A stretch of DNA of 55,017 bases from Blautia glucerasea. GTDB lineage: Bacteria > Bacillota > Clostridia > Lachnospirales > Lachnospiraceae. The stretch covers positions 1-55,017 of the forward strand of contig NZ_JAAITU010000025.1 in the NCBI RefSeq assembly GCF_013304385.1, written 5' to 3'. Numbering within the stretch: position 1 is the first letter of the stretch; the number at the start of each line of letters is the position of its first letter. Below the pieces are notes generated by a model. That model saw only the letters and a list, made by a program, of their open reading frames with translations, was not told the origin of the DNA and made no database searches. The translations under genes and the position numbers were made by a program. Of the stretch, positions 16,540-25,235 are shown one piece after another.

Positions 16540-17727
16540 ATGAAAAATAAGAAATGCAACTATCTTCCGGCCTTTTTGAAATGGGTCGCACTGCTGGCTG
16601 TAGTATTTGCACTTTCTGTTCCCTGGATGAGCAGGAACTGTCAGGCATCTGCCAATACCTATATGGTAAGTGTTCCCAGTGGCTATCTGGCTCTTCGCAC
16701 GCAAATGCTTTATGACAGCCGCAATGAGATCGGACAGCTGTATAGTGGCGATACTGTAGAGGTCAATGATGACAGCGATTCAACATACTGGTATGCTTAT
16801 TCCCCCAAGTATGATTCCTATGGCTATGTGAATAAGAATTACCTGATCTCAATGAATTCTGCCGCTTGGACAGTAAGTGTTTCCAAGGGTTATCTGGCTC
16901 TTCGTAATGCCAAAGCCTATGATGCTTCCAATGAGATCGGACAGCTGTATAACGGAGATACTGTGCAGGTAAATGACACCAGCGATCCTACTTACTGGCT
17001 GGTATATTCTCCCAAATATAACTGTACCGGCTATGTAAACAAAGATTATCTGGTAAGCAGCAGCACTGTTTATGCCTGCGAATCCAGAGCTGTCAAAGTA
17101 GACAAAGGATATCTGGCTCTTCGTAATGCCAAGGCTTATGATGCTTCCAACGAGATCGGACAGCTGTACACAGGAGATACTGTCCAGCTTCTGGACACCA
17201 GCGATCCTACTTACTGGCTGGTATATTCTCCTAAATATAATCTGAACGGTTTTGTAAACAAAGACTATCTGGTTGGAGATTCTATGTACACCGGTGCTGT
17301 AGCAAGTTCAGATTTCACCAGAACAGTCAGTGTTTCCAAAGGATATCTGGCTCTTCGTAATGCCAAAGCCTACGATGCATCCAATGAGATCGGCCAGCTG
17401 AATACCGGAGATACTGTAAGTATCCTGGATACTAGTGATCCTACTTACTGGTTTGTTTATTCCCCAAGATTGAATATGAACGGGTACGTAAACAAAGATT
17501 ATCTGGTTGGCAGTACTGCACCTGTTTATCCCACCTGGACAGTCAGTGTTGCAAAGGGTTATCTGGCTCTTCGTAATGCCAAAGCTTATGATTCTTCTAA
17601 TGAGATTGGCAAATTAAATAATGGAGAAACAGTACAGGTGATCGATTCCAGTGATTCTTCTTATTGGTATGTATATTCCTCCAGCCTGATGAAATACGGA
17701 TATGTAAACAAAGATTACCTCTACTAG
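16540..17727 (+). CDS. Secreted protein with five tandem SH3-like repeats
   Basis: A 395-residue protein with a signal peptide (about 1-38, hydrophobic core FLKWVALLAVVFALSVPW) followed only by five near-identical repeats of about 70 residues. Each repeat starts VSVSKGYLALRNAKAYDASNE-like and continues with IGQL, GDTVQV, a SDPTYW...VYSPKY block and GYVNKDYL. These look like bacterial SH3 domains, which in exported proteins bind peptidoglycan or surface ligands. No catalytic domain is present, so it is a pure wall-binding or adhesin-like protein. The ATG at 16540 is preceded by AAAGGAGG; the 43 codons open upstream belong to the leader. The repeats are also alike at DNA level, suggesting recent duplication. 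A terminator follows. Confidence 0.88.
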   Translation: MKNKKCNYLPAFLKWVALLAVVFALSVPWMSRNCQASANTYMVSVPSGYLALRTQMLYDSRNEIGQLYSGDTVEVNDDSDSTYWYAYSPKYDSYGYVNKNYLISMNSAAWTVSVSKGYLALRNAKAYDASNEIGQLYNGDTVQVNDTSDPTYWLVYSPKYNCTGYVNKDYLVSSSTVYACESRAVKVDKGYLALRNAKAYDASNEIGQLYTGDTVQLLDTSDPTYWLVYSPKYNLNGFVNKDYLVGDSMYTGAVASSDFTRTVSVSKGYLALRNAKAYDASNEIGQLNTGDTVSILDTSDPTYWFVYSPRLNMNGYVNKDYLVGSTAPVYPTWTVSVAKGYLALRNAKAYDSSNEIGKLNNGETVQVIDSSDSSYWYVYSSSLMKYGYVNKDYLY

Positions 17728-17762
17728 ATCGATATAAGATCATGAACAGCGTATAACACAAA

Positions 17763-17806
17763 GGATGCAGCAAAATCCCAAAAGAGAAATTGCTGCATCC
17801 TTTTTT
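17763..17806 (+). terminator. Rho-independent terminator of the SH3-repeat gene
   Basis: GGATGCAGCAA and TTGCTGCATCC form an 11-bp perfect stem followed by six T on the plus strand. It lies between convergent genes and may also serve purL weakly. Confidence 0.9.
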
Positions 17807-17813
17807 AATGCTC

Positions 17814-20800
17814 TTATTTGAAATATGCAACACCAGACTCAAAGATCTTCAGATCCTGCTGTCCGTAAATGTTAATAGCAACGCCATCGTCACGGCGCTC
17901 ACTATGAGCCATCTTACCAAATACACGTCCGTCCGGACTTGTAATACCCTCAATGTTGTAATAAGAACCGTTAATATTCCATTCCTCAGACTGGTCAAAG
18001 TTTCCTTCCGGATCTACGTAACGAGTAGCTACCTGTCCGTTGGCAAGAAGCTTTTTGATCCACTCCTGATCTGCTACAAAACGACCTTCACCATGGGAAG
18101 CCGGATTGCAGTACACTCCGCCCAGATCAGCCATCTGAAGCCATGGGGATTTATTGCTTACAACCTTCGTATAAACCATCTTGGAAATATGTCTGCCAAT
18201 GGTATTGTAGGTCAAAGTAGGTGAATCCTCTTTCTGGCCACAGATCTGACCGTAAGGCACCAGTCCCAGCTTGATCAGTGCCTGGAAACCATTGCAGATA
18301 CCAAGTGCCAGACCATCACGCTCATTGAGAAGCTTCATAACTGCTTCTTTGATCTTTGCATTCTGGAAAGCAGTTGCAAAGAACTTAGCAGATCCATCTG
18401 GCTCATCACCTGCGGAAAAACCACCTGGGAACATGATCATCTGTGCCTGATCAATGGACTTTTCAAAGATCTCCACAGAATCACGAATGTCTTCTGCACT
18501 AAGATTCTTAAATACTTTTACATCTACTTCTGCACCTGCGCGCTCAAATGCTTTTGTACTGTCATACTCGCAGTTCGTTCCAGGGAATACCGGAATAAAG
18601 ACACGAGGCTTTGCAGTTTTGTGCTTGCAGATATAAATCTTCTTTGTATTATAAAGGCCATTTTCCATGACAGCATCCTTATCCTCTGGATTAACCAGGA
18701 TATCCGATGCTCCCTTGGCTTCCTCACCGGAAACGGTTTTGAATACTTTTTCCAAAGTGCCAGTCCATGCTTTATAAGCTTCTTCAAGAGTGATCTGGGT
18801 ATTGCCATAAGAGAATCTGCCATCTGCTGTAACCTCACCGATCAGTGTATACTGTACAGACAACTCCCCAACCTTGCCATCCGGAACCTCAAGGATAATA
18901 TCACCAAATCCTGGTGCAAAGAAGTCTCTTGGATCCAGATTGTGCTCGATCTTAACACCCATAGCATTACCAAATGCCATCTTGCTCACTGCAGCTGCAA
19001 TTCCGTGACGGTCAAGCGCATATGCAGAAACAACTTTACCATCCAGAATATCCTGATGCAGTTTGCCATATGTATCCATAATCTTATCATAATCCGGAAG
19101 ATCATAGGTATCTCTTGGAGCACGTACCCATACAAGCTTATTGCCTGCCTTTTTCAGCTCCGGTGTGATCACATCCTGGATCTTTGCCACATCTACAGCA
19201 AAGGAAACAAGTGTAGGCGGAACATCAATATCATTAAAGGTACCGGACATACTGTCTTTGCCGCCAATAGAAGGAAGGCCAAAGCCAAGCTGTGCTGCAT
19301 AAGCCCCCAGAAGAGCAGCAAACGGCTGGCTCCATCTCTTTGGATCTTCAGTCATACGACGGAAGTATTCCTGGAAGGTAAAACGGATCTTTCTGTAGTC
19401 ACCGCCGGAAGCCACGATCCTTGCCACTGACTCAGTCACTGCATAAGCAGCTCCATGATATGGGCTCCAGGAAGACAGATATGGATCAAATCCGTAACTC
19501 ATCATTGTAACTGTATTAGTCTTGCCATTTTGTACCGGAACCTTGGCAACCATGGTCTGTGTCTCAGTAAGCTGATACTTTCCGCCATAAGGCATAAATA
19601 CGCTGCCTGCGCCAATAGAACCGTCAAACATTTCCACAAGCCCCTTCTGAGAGCAAACATTCAGATCAGCCAGCATTCCCAGCCATTTTGCTTTTACATC
19701 ACTTACTTCCGGACGCTCTTCCAGGATATTTCCCTCTTTATTCGGGATCTCCACCTCTACGGAAGTTTCCTGATGGGCACCATTGGTATCAAGGAAGGCC
19801 CTTGAAATATTAACGATCTCTTTTCCTCTCCATGTAAGGACAAGTCTTGGCTCCTCAGTAACAACAGCTACAGGAACTGCTTCCAGGTTTTCTTCATTTG
19901 CATATCCAAGGAATTTATCCACATCTGCTGGAGTAACAACTACTGCCATTCGCTCCTGGGACTCAGAAATAGCGATCTCTGTACCATCCAGACCTGCATA
20001 TTTCTTGGGAACTTTATCCAGATCCACACGAAGCCCTGCTGCAAGCTCACCAATAGCAACGGAAACACCGCCAGCACCAAAATCATTACATTTCTTAATA
20101 ATATGGCTGACCTCTTCCCTGCGGAACATGCGCTGGATCTTACGCTCGGTAGGTGCATTTCCTTTCTGTACCTCAGCGCCGCAAACCTCAATAGAAGCCT
20201 CTGTATGTACCTTGGAAGAACCGGTAGCACCACCGATACCATCACGGCCGGTACGCCCGCCAAGCAGGATAATGATATCACCTGGATCGGAATTCTCACG
20301 GATCACTGCCCGCCTTGGAGCAGCACCCATAACAGCACCGATCTCCATACGTTTTGCCACATAATCCGGATGATAAATTTCTTTTACATAACCAGTAGCC
20401 AGACCAATCTGGTTGCCGTAAGAACTGTAACCATGTGCTGCACCTCTTACCAGCTTCTTCTGGGGAAGCTTGCCCTTTAAGGTATCTTTCACAGATACGG
20501 TAGGATCTGCTGCACCTGTTACACGCATTGCCTGGTACACATAAGTACGTCCGGACAATGGATCACGGATAGCACCGCCAAGACAGGTAGCTGCTCCACC
20601 AAAGGGTTCGATCTCTGTAGGATGGTTATGGGTTTCATTTTTAAAATTGATCAGCCATTCCTCTTCTTTGCCGTCAACATCTACAGGGACTACAATACTG
20701 CAGGCATTGATCTCATCTGATTCTTCCTGATCCTGAAGCTTTCCTTCGGATTTCAGTTTCTTCATAGCCATCAATGCCAGATCCATCAGGCATACAAATT

Positions 20801-21611
20801 TGTCGTCTCTTCCCTTGTAAAGTACCTCTCTATCCGCCAGATACTGGTTGTAAGTATTTACAATAGGAGCCTTATAATCTCCATCCTGGAACTTCACATC
20901 TGTAAGCTCTGTGGAAAAAGTGGTATGACGGCAATGGTCTGACCAGTAGGTATCCAGTACACGGATCTCTGTAACAGAAGGATCTCTCTTTTCTTCGTGA
21001 AGGAAATAATTCTGAATATGAAGAAAATCCTTAAAAGTCATTGCAAGGTTCAGGGATTTGTAAAGTTCTTCCAGCTTGCCTTCTGGCATCTGGATAAAGC
21101 CTTCAAAAATCTTTACGTCTTCCGGATCGCTGAATTCTGTCACCAAAGTCTCAGGCTTGATCATACCTGTCTCTCTGGAATCTACAGGGTTGATGCAATG
21201 GTTCTTAATAGCCTCCAATTCGTCCTCTGTAATGGCTCCCTGAATCACATAGGTGGTAGCAGAACGGATGATCGGCTGTGCATTCTCATCCAGGAACTGG
21301 ATACACTGCACTGCAGAATCTGCTCTCTGATCAAACTGTCCAGGCAGATATTCTACAGAAAATACGGACGCATCCTCTGCCATATCAAATTTTTCAAGAT
21401 AAAGGTCATCTACAGGCGGCTCTGAAAATACAGTCCTGCATGCTTTTTCAAAAACATCATCCGAAATATTCTCTACATCATAGCGGATCAGCTCTCTTAC
21501 TGCAGTAACCGTCTTAATCCCAAGGTAACTGCTGATCTCATGCTTCAGTTCTTTTGCCTTAACTGCAAAAGCCGGTTTCTTCTCCACATACACTCTTCTT
21601 ACGTTGCTCAT
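17814..21611 (-). CDS. purL: Phosphoribosylformylglycinamidine synthase, single-chain
   Basis: Fourth step of de novo purine synthesis: ATP- and glutamine-dependent amination of FGAR to FGAM in the cytosol. The 1265-residue chain fuses what other Firmicutes encode as PurS, PurL and PurQ. The N-terminal part is PurS-like, followed by a linker with DTYWSDHCRHTTF, two AIR-synthase-type halves (FKNETHNHPTEIEPFGGAATC, GGKDSMSGTF) and a C-terminal class I glutamine amidotransferase with VFPGTNCEYD, the nucleophile Cys in GICNGFQ (about 1104) and the Glu of SHGEGRF. Its length fits the large clostridial type. It stands alone, away from other pur genes. The leader contains a 9-bp hairpin. No purine riboswitch consensus was found. 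Confidence 0.96.
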   Translation of the reverse strand: MSNVRRVYVEKKPAFAVKAKELKHEISSYLGIKTVTAVRELIRYDVENISDDVFEKACRTVFSEPPVDDLYLEKFDMAEDASVFSVEYLPGQFDQRADSAVQCIQFLDENAQPIIRSATTYVIQGAITEDELEAIKNHCINPVDSRETGMIKPETLVTEFSDPEDVKIFEGFIQMPEGKLEELYKSLNLAMTFKDFLHIQNYFLHEEKRDPSVTEIRVLDTYWSDHCRHTTFSTELTDVKFQDGDYKAPIVNTYNQYLADREVLYKGRDDKFVCLMDLALMAMKKLKSEGKLQDQEESDEINACSIVVPVDVDGKEEEWLINFKNETHNHPTEIEPFGGAATCLGGAIRDPLSGRTYVYQAMRVTGAADPTVSVKDTLKGKLPQKKLVRGAAHGYSSYGNQIGLATGYVKEIYHPDYVAKRMEIGAVMGAAPRRAVIRENSDPGDIIILLGGRTGRDGIGGATGSSKVHTEASIEVCGAEVQKGNAPTERKIQRMFRREEVSHIIKKCNDFGAGGVSVAIGELAAGLRVDLDKVPKKYAGLDGTEIAISESQERMAVVVTPADVDKFLGYANEENLEAVPVAVVTEEPRLVLTWRGKEIVNISRAFLDTNGAHQETSVEVEIPNKEGNILEERPEVSDVKAKWLGMLADLNVCSQKGLVEMFDGSIGAGSVFMPYGGKYQLTETQTMVAKVPVQNGKTNTVTMMSYGFDPYLSSWSPYHGAAYAVTESVARIVASGGDYRKIRFTFQEYFRRMTEDPKRWSQPFAALLGAYAAQLGFGLPSIGGKDSMSGTFNDIDVPPTLVSFAVDVAKIQDVITPELKKAGNKLVWVRAPRDTYDLPDYDKIMDTYGKLHQDILDGKVVSAYALDRHGIAAAVSKMAFGNAMGVKIEHNLDPRDFFAPGFGDIILEVPDGKVGELSVQYTLIGEVTADGRFSYGNTQITLEEAYKAWTGTLEKVFKTVSGEEAKGASDILVNPEDKDAVMENGLYNTKKIYICKHKTAKPRVFIPVFPGTNCEYDSTKAFERAGAEVDVKVFKNLSAEDIRDSVEIFEKSIDQAQMIMFPGGFSAGDEPDGSAKFFATAFQNAKIKEAVMKLLNERDGLALGICNGFQALIKLGLVPYGQICGQKEDSPTLTYNTIGRHISKMVYTKVVSNKSPWLQMADLGGVYCNPASHGEGRFVADQEWIKKLLANGQVATRYVDPEGNFDQSEEWNINGSYYNIEGITSPDGRVFGKMAHSERRDDGVAINIYGQQDLKIFESGVAYFK

Positions 21612-21651
21612 AGCTTTTCCTGTACTCCTTTCATTGATCCAGGTAATATTA

Positions 21652-21689
21652 GATACAGCAAAGCATTTAACGTCTTGTAATGCTGTATC
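21652..21689 (-). promoter_or_regulatory. Hairpin in the purL leader
   Basis: GATACAGCA and TGCTGTATC pair perfectly over 9 bp, and an overlapping AGCATT/AATGCT stem is possible. There is no T run, so it is not a terminator by itself. The 208 bases between purL and the LysR gene hold divergent, AT-rich promoter DNA; TTGATA-17-TATTAA on the minus strand is one candidate promoter. Confidence 0.4.
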
Positions 21690-21819
21690 CGTAATGTATG
21701 GTACTCTTGCTTATTATCTTCTGATATGGTAACATACTTTATATCATTAGTAAAATTAATATATCTTATATTTTTTATTATCAACACTTATTGCTAAAAC
21801 ATTACAGGGGTATATCAAC

Positions 21820-22686
21820 ATGGACATTAATCTGGAATTATACAAAGTATTTTATTTTGTAGCAACCACCTTAAGTTTTTCCCAGGCTTCCCGCCAGCTC
21901 TATATCTCCCAGTCTGCTGTCAGCCAGGCCATCAAAACTCTGGAAAAGAAACTGGGGCACACCCTTTTTATCCGCAGCACCAAGAAAGTGATCCTGACTG
22001 CTGAAGGTGAACTGCTTCTTCAACATGTAAAGCCTGCACTGGAAATGCTGGGGGAAGGAGAAGCTCTTCTTTCTGATGAAAAGCTGCTCACCGGTCATCT
22101 TCGGATCGGAGCAAGTGACACGATCTGCCGCTATTTTCTCATCAGCTACCTGCAGAAATTTCATCAGGATCATCCTGATGTACGGATCAAGATCACAAAC
22201 AGCACTTCTATTGGATGCGTAGAGCTTCTGGAAAACAGGCAGGTGGATCTGATCGTGTGCAATTTCCCCAATTCCCGGCTTACCACCAGCTTCCAGCAGA
22301 AAGTCCTTTGTAATTTTCATGATGTTTTTGTTGCAAATCCTGATGCCTTTCCTATTGGGAACACTGCCCTGACCCTGGAGAAGCTTCTGAATTACCCTAT
22401 TATGATGCTGTCCCCCCACAGCACCACCGGCGAATATCTGAACCGGGTATTTTCCTCCAAAGGGGTTAATCTTTCCCCTGAAATCGTACTGAACAGCAAT
22501 GATCTGCTGCTGGATCTGGCCAGAATCGGCCTTGGGATTGCCTGTGTGCCGGATTACATGGTACCAGATGCATCCCTTGTATGTGTGCCTTTAGAAGAAA
22601 CGCTGCCTCCAAGACAGATTGTCCTTGTAACACAAACAGGGCTGCCTCTTTCCGAAGCAGCCCGTACATTTATTGATTATTTATAA
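21820..22686 (+). CDS. LysR-family transcriptional regulator
   Basis: A 288-residue DNA-binding regulator. The N-terminal winged helix-turn-helix (1 to about 62) shows the family pattern FYFVATTLSFSQASRQLYISQSAVSQAIKTLEKKLGHTLFIRSTKKVILTAEG in consecutive segments. The remainder is a periplasmic-binding-protein-like co-inducer domain starting LLTGHLRIGASDTICRYFL. The co-inducer cannot be read from sequence. It is divergent from purL, with a 208-base shared region, and convergent with the Mrp-like gene. LysR proteins often control the divergent neighbour, but a purL link would be unusual and is only a possibility. AGGGG lies 9 bases before the ATG. Confidence 0.9.
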   Translation: MDINLELYKVFYFVATTLSFSQASRQLYISQSAVSQAIKTLEKKLGHTLFIRSTKKVILTAEGELLLQHVKPALEMLGEGEALLSDEKLLTGHLRIGASDTICRYFLISYLQKFHQDHPDVRIKITNSTSIGCVELLENRQVDLIVCNFPNSRLTTSFQQKVLCNFHDVFVANPDAFPIGNTALTLEKLLNYPIMMLSPHSTTGEYLNRVFSSKGVNLSPEIVLNSNDLLLDLARIGLGIACVPDYMVPDASLVCVPLEETLPPRQIVLVTQTGLPLSEAARTFIDYL

Positions 22687-22711
22687 CTGTGAGAACAAGA
22701 AACAGATACGA

Positions 22712-23542
22712 TTATTTCGGCATTACCTCATAAGCAGCCTCTACATAAGGATTATCTACCTGATCAAAAGCTCCCTCATCAGCCTTTGCTGCATAAGCAG
22801 GATCAATAGGCATTTTCCCAAGTACCGGAATATCTAATCCTGCAGCGATCTGATCAATATGGCTTTCGCCAAAAACATAGATCTTCCTGCCACAATCCGG
22901 ACATTGTACATAGCTGTAATTCTCTACCAGCCCAAGTACCGGTACCTTCATCATACCGGCCATATTATAAGCTTTCTTAACGATCATCTGCACCAGATCC
23001 TGTGGAGATGTTACGATCACGATCCCTTCAAGGGGAAGAGACTGAAAAGCAGTCAGCGGTACATCACCTGTTCCTGGCGGCATATCTACAAAAAGATAAT
23101 CCACATCTCCCCAGATCACATCTGTCCAGAACTGCTTCACCATATTGGCAAGGATCGGTCCTCTCCAGACAACCGGTGTTTCCTCTGTAGGAAGCAGCAG
23201 GTTAATGGACATAACCTTGATCCCATTCTTTGTCTCCATAGGATAAATCCCCTTATCGTCTGCCTGTGCAGCTCCCTTAAGACCATACATCTTAGGAATA
23301 GACGGTCCGGTAATATCTGCATCCAGGATACCTACTTTATATCCTTTCTTTGCCATCTGATTCGCCAGGGAAGCGGTAACAAATGACTTACCTACACCGC
23401 CCTTACCGCTGACAATGCCGATCACATGCTTTACATCTGAACAGGCATTCATTTTCTCCTGAAAGCTTTTGGGATTGTTCTTCTGGCTGCATCCCTCACA
23501 GCTTGTTTTGTCACAGCTTGAATTGCTGCATTCTTTTGCCAT
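22712..23542 (-). CDS. Mrp/NBP35-type P-loop ATPase, Fe-S cluster carrier
   Basis: A 276-residue cytosolic ATPase of the Mrp/ApbC/NBP35 family, which bind and transfer Fe-S clusters. The deviant Walker A GKGGVGKS is at residues 46-53, followed by DADITGPSIPKM, VDMPPGTGD and the C-terminal CPDC pair (about 213-216) that bridges a cluster between subunits. The N-terminus adds four cysteines at 5, 10, 15 and 18, comparable to the N-terminal cluster extension of NBP35, though with its own spacing. The ATG at 23542 has AGGAGG upstream. It follows a CsoR-type metal sensor gene by 63 bases on the same strand, which suggests joint metal-responsive transcription. Confidence 0.92.
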   Translation of the reverse strand: MAKECSNSSCDKTSCEGCSQKNNPKSFQEKMNACSDVKHVIGIVSGKGGVGKSFVTASLANQMAKKGYKVGILDADITGPSIPKMYGLKGAAQADDKGIYPMETKNGIKVMSINLLLPTEETPVVWRGPILANMVKQFWTDVIWGDVDYLFVDMPPGTGDVPLTAFQSLPLEGIVIVTSPQDLVQMIVKKAYNMAGMMKVPVLGLVENYSYVQCPDCGRKIYVFGESHIDQIAAGLDIPVLGKMPIDPAYAAKADEGAFDQVDNPYVEAAYEVMPK

Positions 23543-23605
23543 TTTTCTGGTTCCTCCTGATATTTACTCTATTCATAATACTACATAATATGCTGACAGC
23601 TCACA

Positions 23606-23947
23606 CTATTTCATAAAGCGATCAATAGCCTTTTCCAGTTCTTTGATCGCCTCCCTGTCTCCATGCTCTACTGCATCCACAATACAGTGCTCTATATGAT
23701 CCTGTAAAATGATCTTTCCTGTATTATTGATAGCTGACTTGACAGCGGATAACTGGATCAGCACCTCGCTGCAGTCCCTGCCGTCCTCTACCATTCGTTT
23801 GATAGATTCCAGATGTCCAATAGCTCTGGATAAGCGGTTCAGCACAGCTTTGGTCTGTTCGTGGCTGTGGGTGTGTCCGTGAGTATGGCTGACAACTGTT
23901 CCATCCTCTAGCACATGAGTATGTGCATGTTCTATATGATCACTCAT
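23606..23947 (-). CDS. CsoR-family metal-sensing repressor with His-rich N-terminus
   Basis: A 113-residue all-helical DNA-binding protein of the CsoR/RcnR/FrmR (DUF156) family. Residues Cys59, His84 and Cys88 have exactly the 25- and 29-residue spacing of the Cu(I) ligands Cys45, His70 and Cys74 of Bacillus CsoR. Unlike that protein, it carries an N-terminal extension of about 30 residues rich in His (HAHTH, HTHGHTHSH), which could add nickel, cobalt or zinc binding or act as a metal sponge. No copper ATPase or chaperone is adjacent; the next gene is the Mrp/NBP35 ATPase. A promoter with TATAAT lies upstream. The cognate metal is not certain. Confidence 0.9.
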   Translation of the reverse strand: MSDHIEHAHTHVLEDGTVVSHTHGHTHSHEQTKAVLNRLSRAIGHLESIKRMVEDGRDCSEVLIQLSAVKSAINNTGKIILQDHIEHCIVDAVEHGDREAIKELEKAIDRFMK

Positions 23948-23994
23948 AGTCCCTCCTGTATCACAGGCTTTCCTGTATAAAAAGCCTATCTTGC

Positions 23995-24023
23995 ATTATA
24001 ACACCTAGATCAAATCTCTGTAA
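23995..24023 (-). promoter_or_regulatory. Promoter of the CsoR-Mrp unit
   Basis: TTACAG and TATAAT are 17 bases apart on the minus strand, with TGT before the -10. The -35 box overlaps the end of the preceding small gene. An AGGCTT/AAGCCT hairpin lies between the promoter and the start codon at about 23962-23984 and could be part of the operator. Confidence 0.6.
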
Positions 24024-24237
24024 AGGAACATCTTTGTTTGATCCCTGAGGTAATAATATCAAAGATCTCTGTACCGTCTGCAAGAACTGATTTTTCATAG
24101 GTGACTTCTTTTCCCTGAAATTTCTGTTTTACATACTCTTCCGGGTCTTCCAGCTCTATCTCCTCCACAAACACATCCCGCATCTGATTTCTGGGGCATT
24201 TATTAAAAATCTCCCAGATCACTTCATATTCTTTCAA
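24010..24237 (-). CDS. Small unknown protein
   Basis: A 75-residue protein that I do not recognise. It is acidic, without membrane segments: LKEYEVIWEIFNKCP, then a charged stretch EEIELEDPEEYVKQKF and DGTEIFDIITSGIKQRCSF near the end. Two cysteines are present. The likely start is a TTG at 24237, because AAGGGGGA stands 6 bases before it; the ATG 14 codons upstream has no such site. A TGTTATACT upstream may be an extended -10 promoter. The coding look (charged/hydrophobic alternation, strong ribosome site) supports a real gene, but no function can be given. Confidence 0.6.
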   Translation of the reverse strand: MKEYEVIWEIFNKCPRNQMRDVFVEEIELEDPEEYVKQKFQGKEVTYEKSVLADGTEIFDIITSGIKQRCSFTEI

Positions 24238-24339
24238 ATAAAGTCCCCCTTTACCCAACTTCCTTTTAGTATAACACAAGTTGGCAAAGGATACCAGGAT
24301 TCCCGCTTTTGTTTCCCTTTAAATACACCTTGTGGGATA

Positions 24340-24405
24340 CCATCTGATGAATACTATTCTTTTATTATTTTAATATCATCTGATAAATATTCTTCTTTCA
24401 TTATT
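24340..24405. repeat. Imperfect tandem repeat after the AlkD-like gene
   Basis: Two consecutive copies of about 35 bases start with ATCTGATGAATA and ATCTGATAAATA and both end TTATTTTA. They fill the 3' flank of the AlkD-like gene. No function is evident. Confidence 0.5.
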
Positions 24406-25099
24406 TTATCTTCAGTGTTTTCAAATATGTTTTCTGCTTAGGTGTGATCCGGTAGCTTTCCACTGCTTTCTGGATCGTTTTATTATGTGTCCACACATCC
24501 AGACGCTTTTCCAGAAGAAACGGCAGGATCTTATCATACTGTTTGGCCAGTGCTGTAGCAAAATACCAGGCACGCATCATATTTACATAGTACTCCTGAG
24601 ACTGTACCTTTGCTACGCTTTCTGCATATTCCTCCTGAAACCTGTCGTCCAGATAATAACGCATCAGCATACCGATCCCAAGCCGGATGGTATAGGTCCT
24701 GTCTGACTGCATCCATCCATAAACCACTTCAATAAACTGATCCAGATGTTTTTTTACCACGTTTAATGAAAGCATGTCACAGGTGGCCCAGTTATCAATA
24801 TGCGGGAGAAAACGTTCCATTTCTTTCAGACATTGATCATAATCCCTGATCTGCTGGATCAGAAGGCTGTGAAGATTATTTTCTTCATAATACCGATGAG
24901 GAAGCACCTGCATAAATATCTGTGCTTCTTCTGTTTTGCCAAAACTCTTAGCAAACTGACGAAGCTGGGGCGTTCTTACTCCAATCACTTTCTTTTTGTC
25001 AATCGTAGGCATCAGGCTGCTGTGAAAATCCCTATATTTCAGGTCCTGCATCAAAAAAAGCTGTGCCTGCACATTTTGTACCACCTGTTCTTTATCCAT
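24401..25099 (-). CDS. AlkD-like DNA alkylation repair protein
   Basis: A 232-residue all-helical protein of the AlkC/AlkD HEAT-repeat glycosylase family, which excise alkylated purines without flipping the base. Typical segments are VIGVRTPQLRQFAKSFGKT near residue 40, YYEENNLHSLLI, the ring FLPHIDNWATCDMLS near 100-114 with the catalytic-region Trp and Asp, and MRAWYFATALAKQYDKI. The ATG at 25099 lacks a strong ribosome site. It stands between an unknown small gene and the DUF4179 gene without visible terminators. Some family members are thought to have lost activity; that cannot be judged here. Confidence 0.85.
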   Translation of the reverse strand: MDKEQVVQNVQAQLFLMQDLKYRDFHSSLMPTIDKKKVIGVRTPQLRQFAKSFGKTEEAQIFMQVLPHRYYEENNLHSLLIQQIRDYDQCLKEMERFLPHIDNWATCDMLSLNVVKKHLDQFIEVVYGWMQSDRTYTIRLGIGMLMRYYLDDRFQEEYAESVAKVQSQEYYVNMMRAWYFATALAKQYDKILPFLLEKRLDVWTHNKTIQKAVESYRITPKQKTYLKTLKIK

Positions 25100-25235
25100 A
25101 TGTCCGTAATCTTCTTTCTTTCAAATCTTTCAGGTTCCATTGTAGCAGTTCTATCCTGGATCATCAAGCCCGCAGCCCGGTTCACTACTGCGTTCACTAC
25201 TGCTGGTTACTGTTAAGTCCGATCCTGCTCTCACC

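Noticed and set aside
16660..17727. Regular repeats that could suggest a CRISPR array
   Set aside because: The repeats are coding, about 200-220 bases long, in frame and without unique spacers.
18621..19430. Plus-strand open frame of 269 codons opposite purL
   Set aside because: Antisense to conserved PurL domains, no start signal, and composition unlike a real protein.
21612..21819. Purine (guanine/adenine) riboswitch or PurR box before purL
   Set aside because: The conserved core sequences are absent; only a simple 9-bp hairpin is present.
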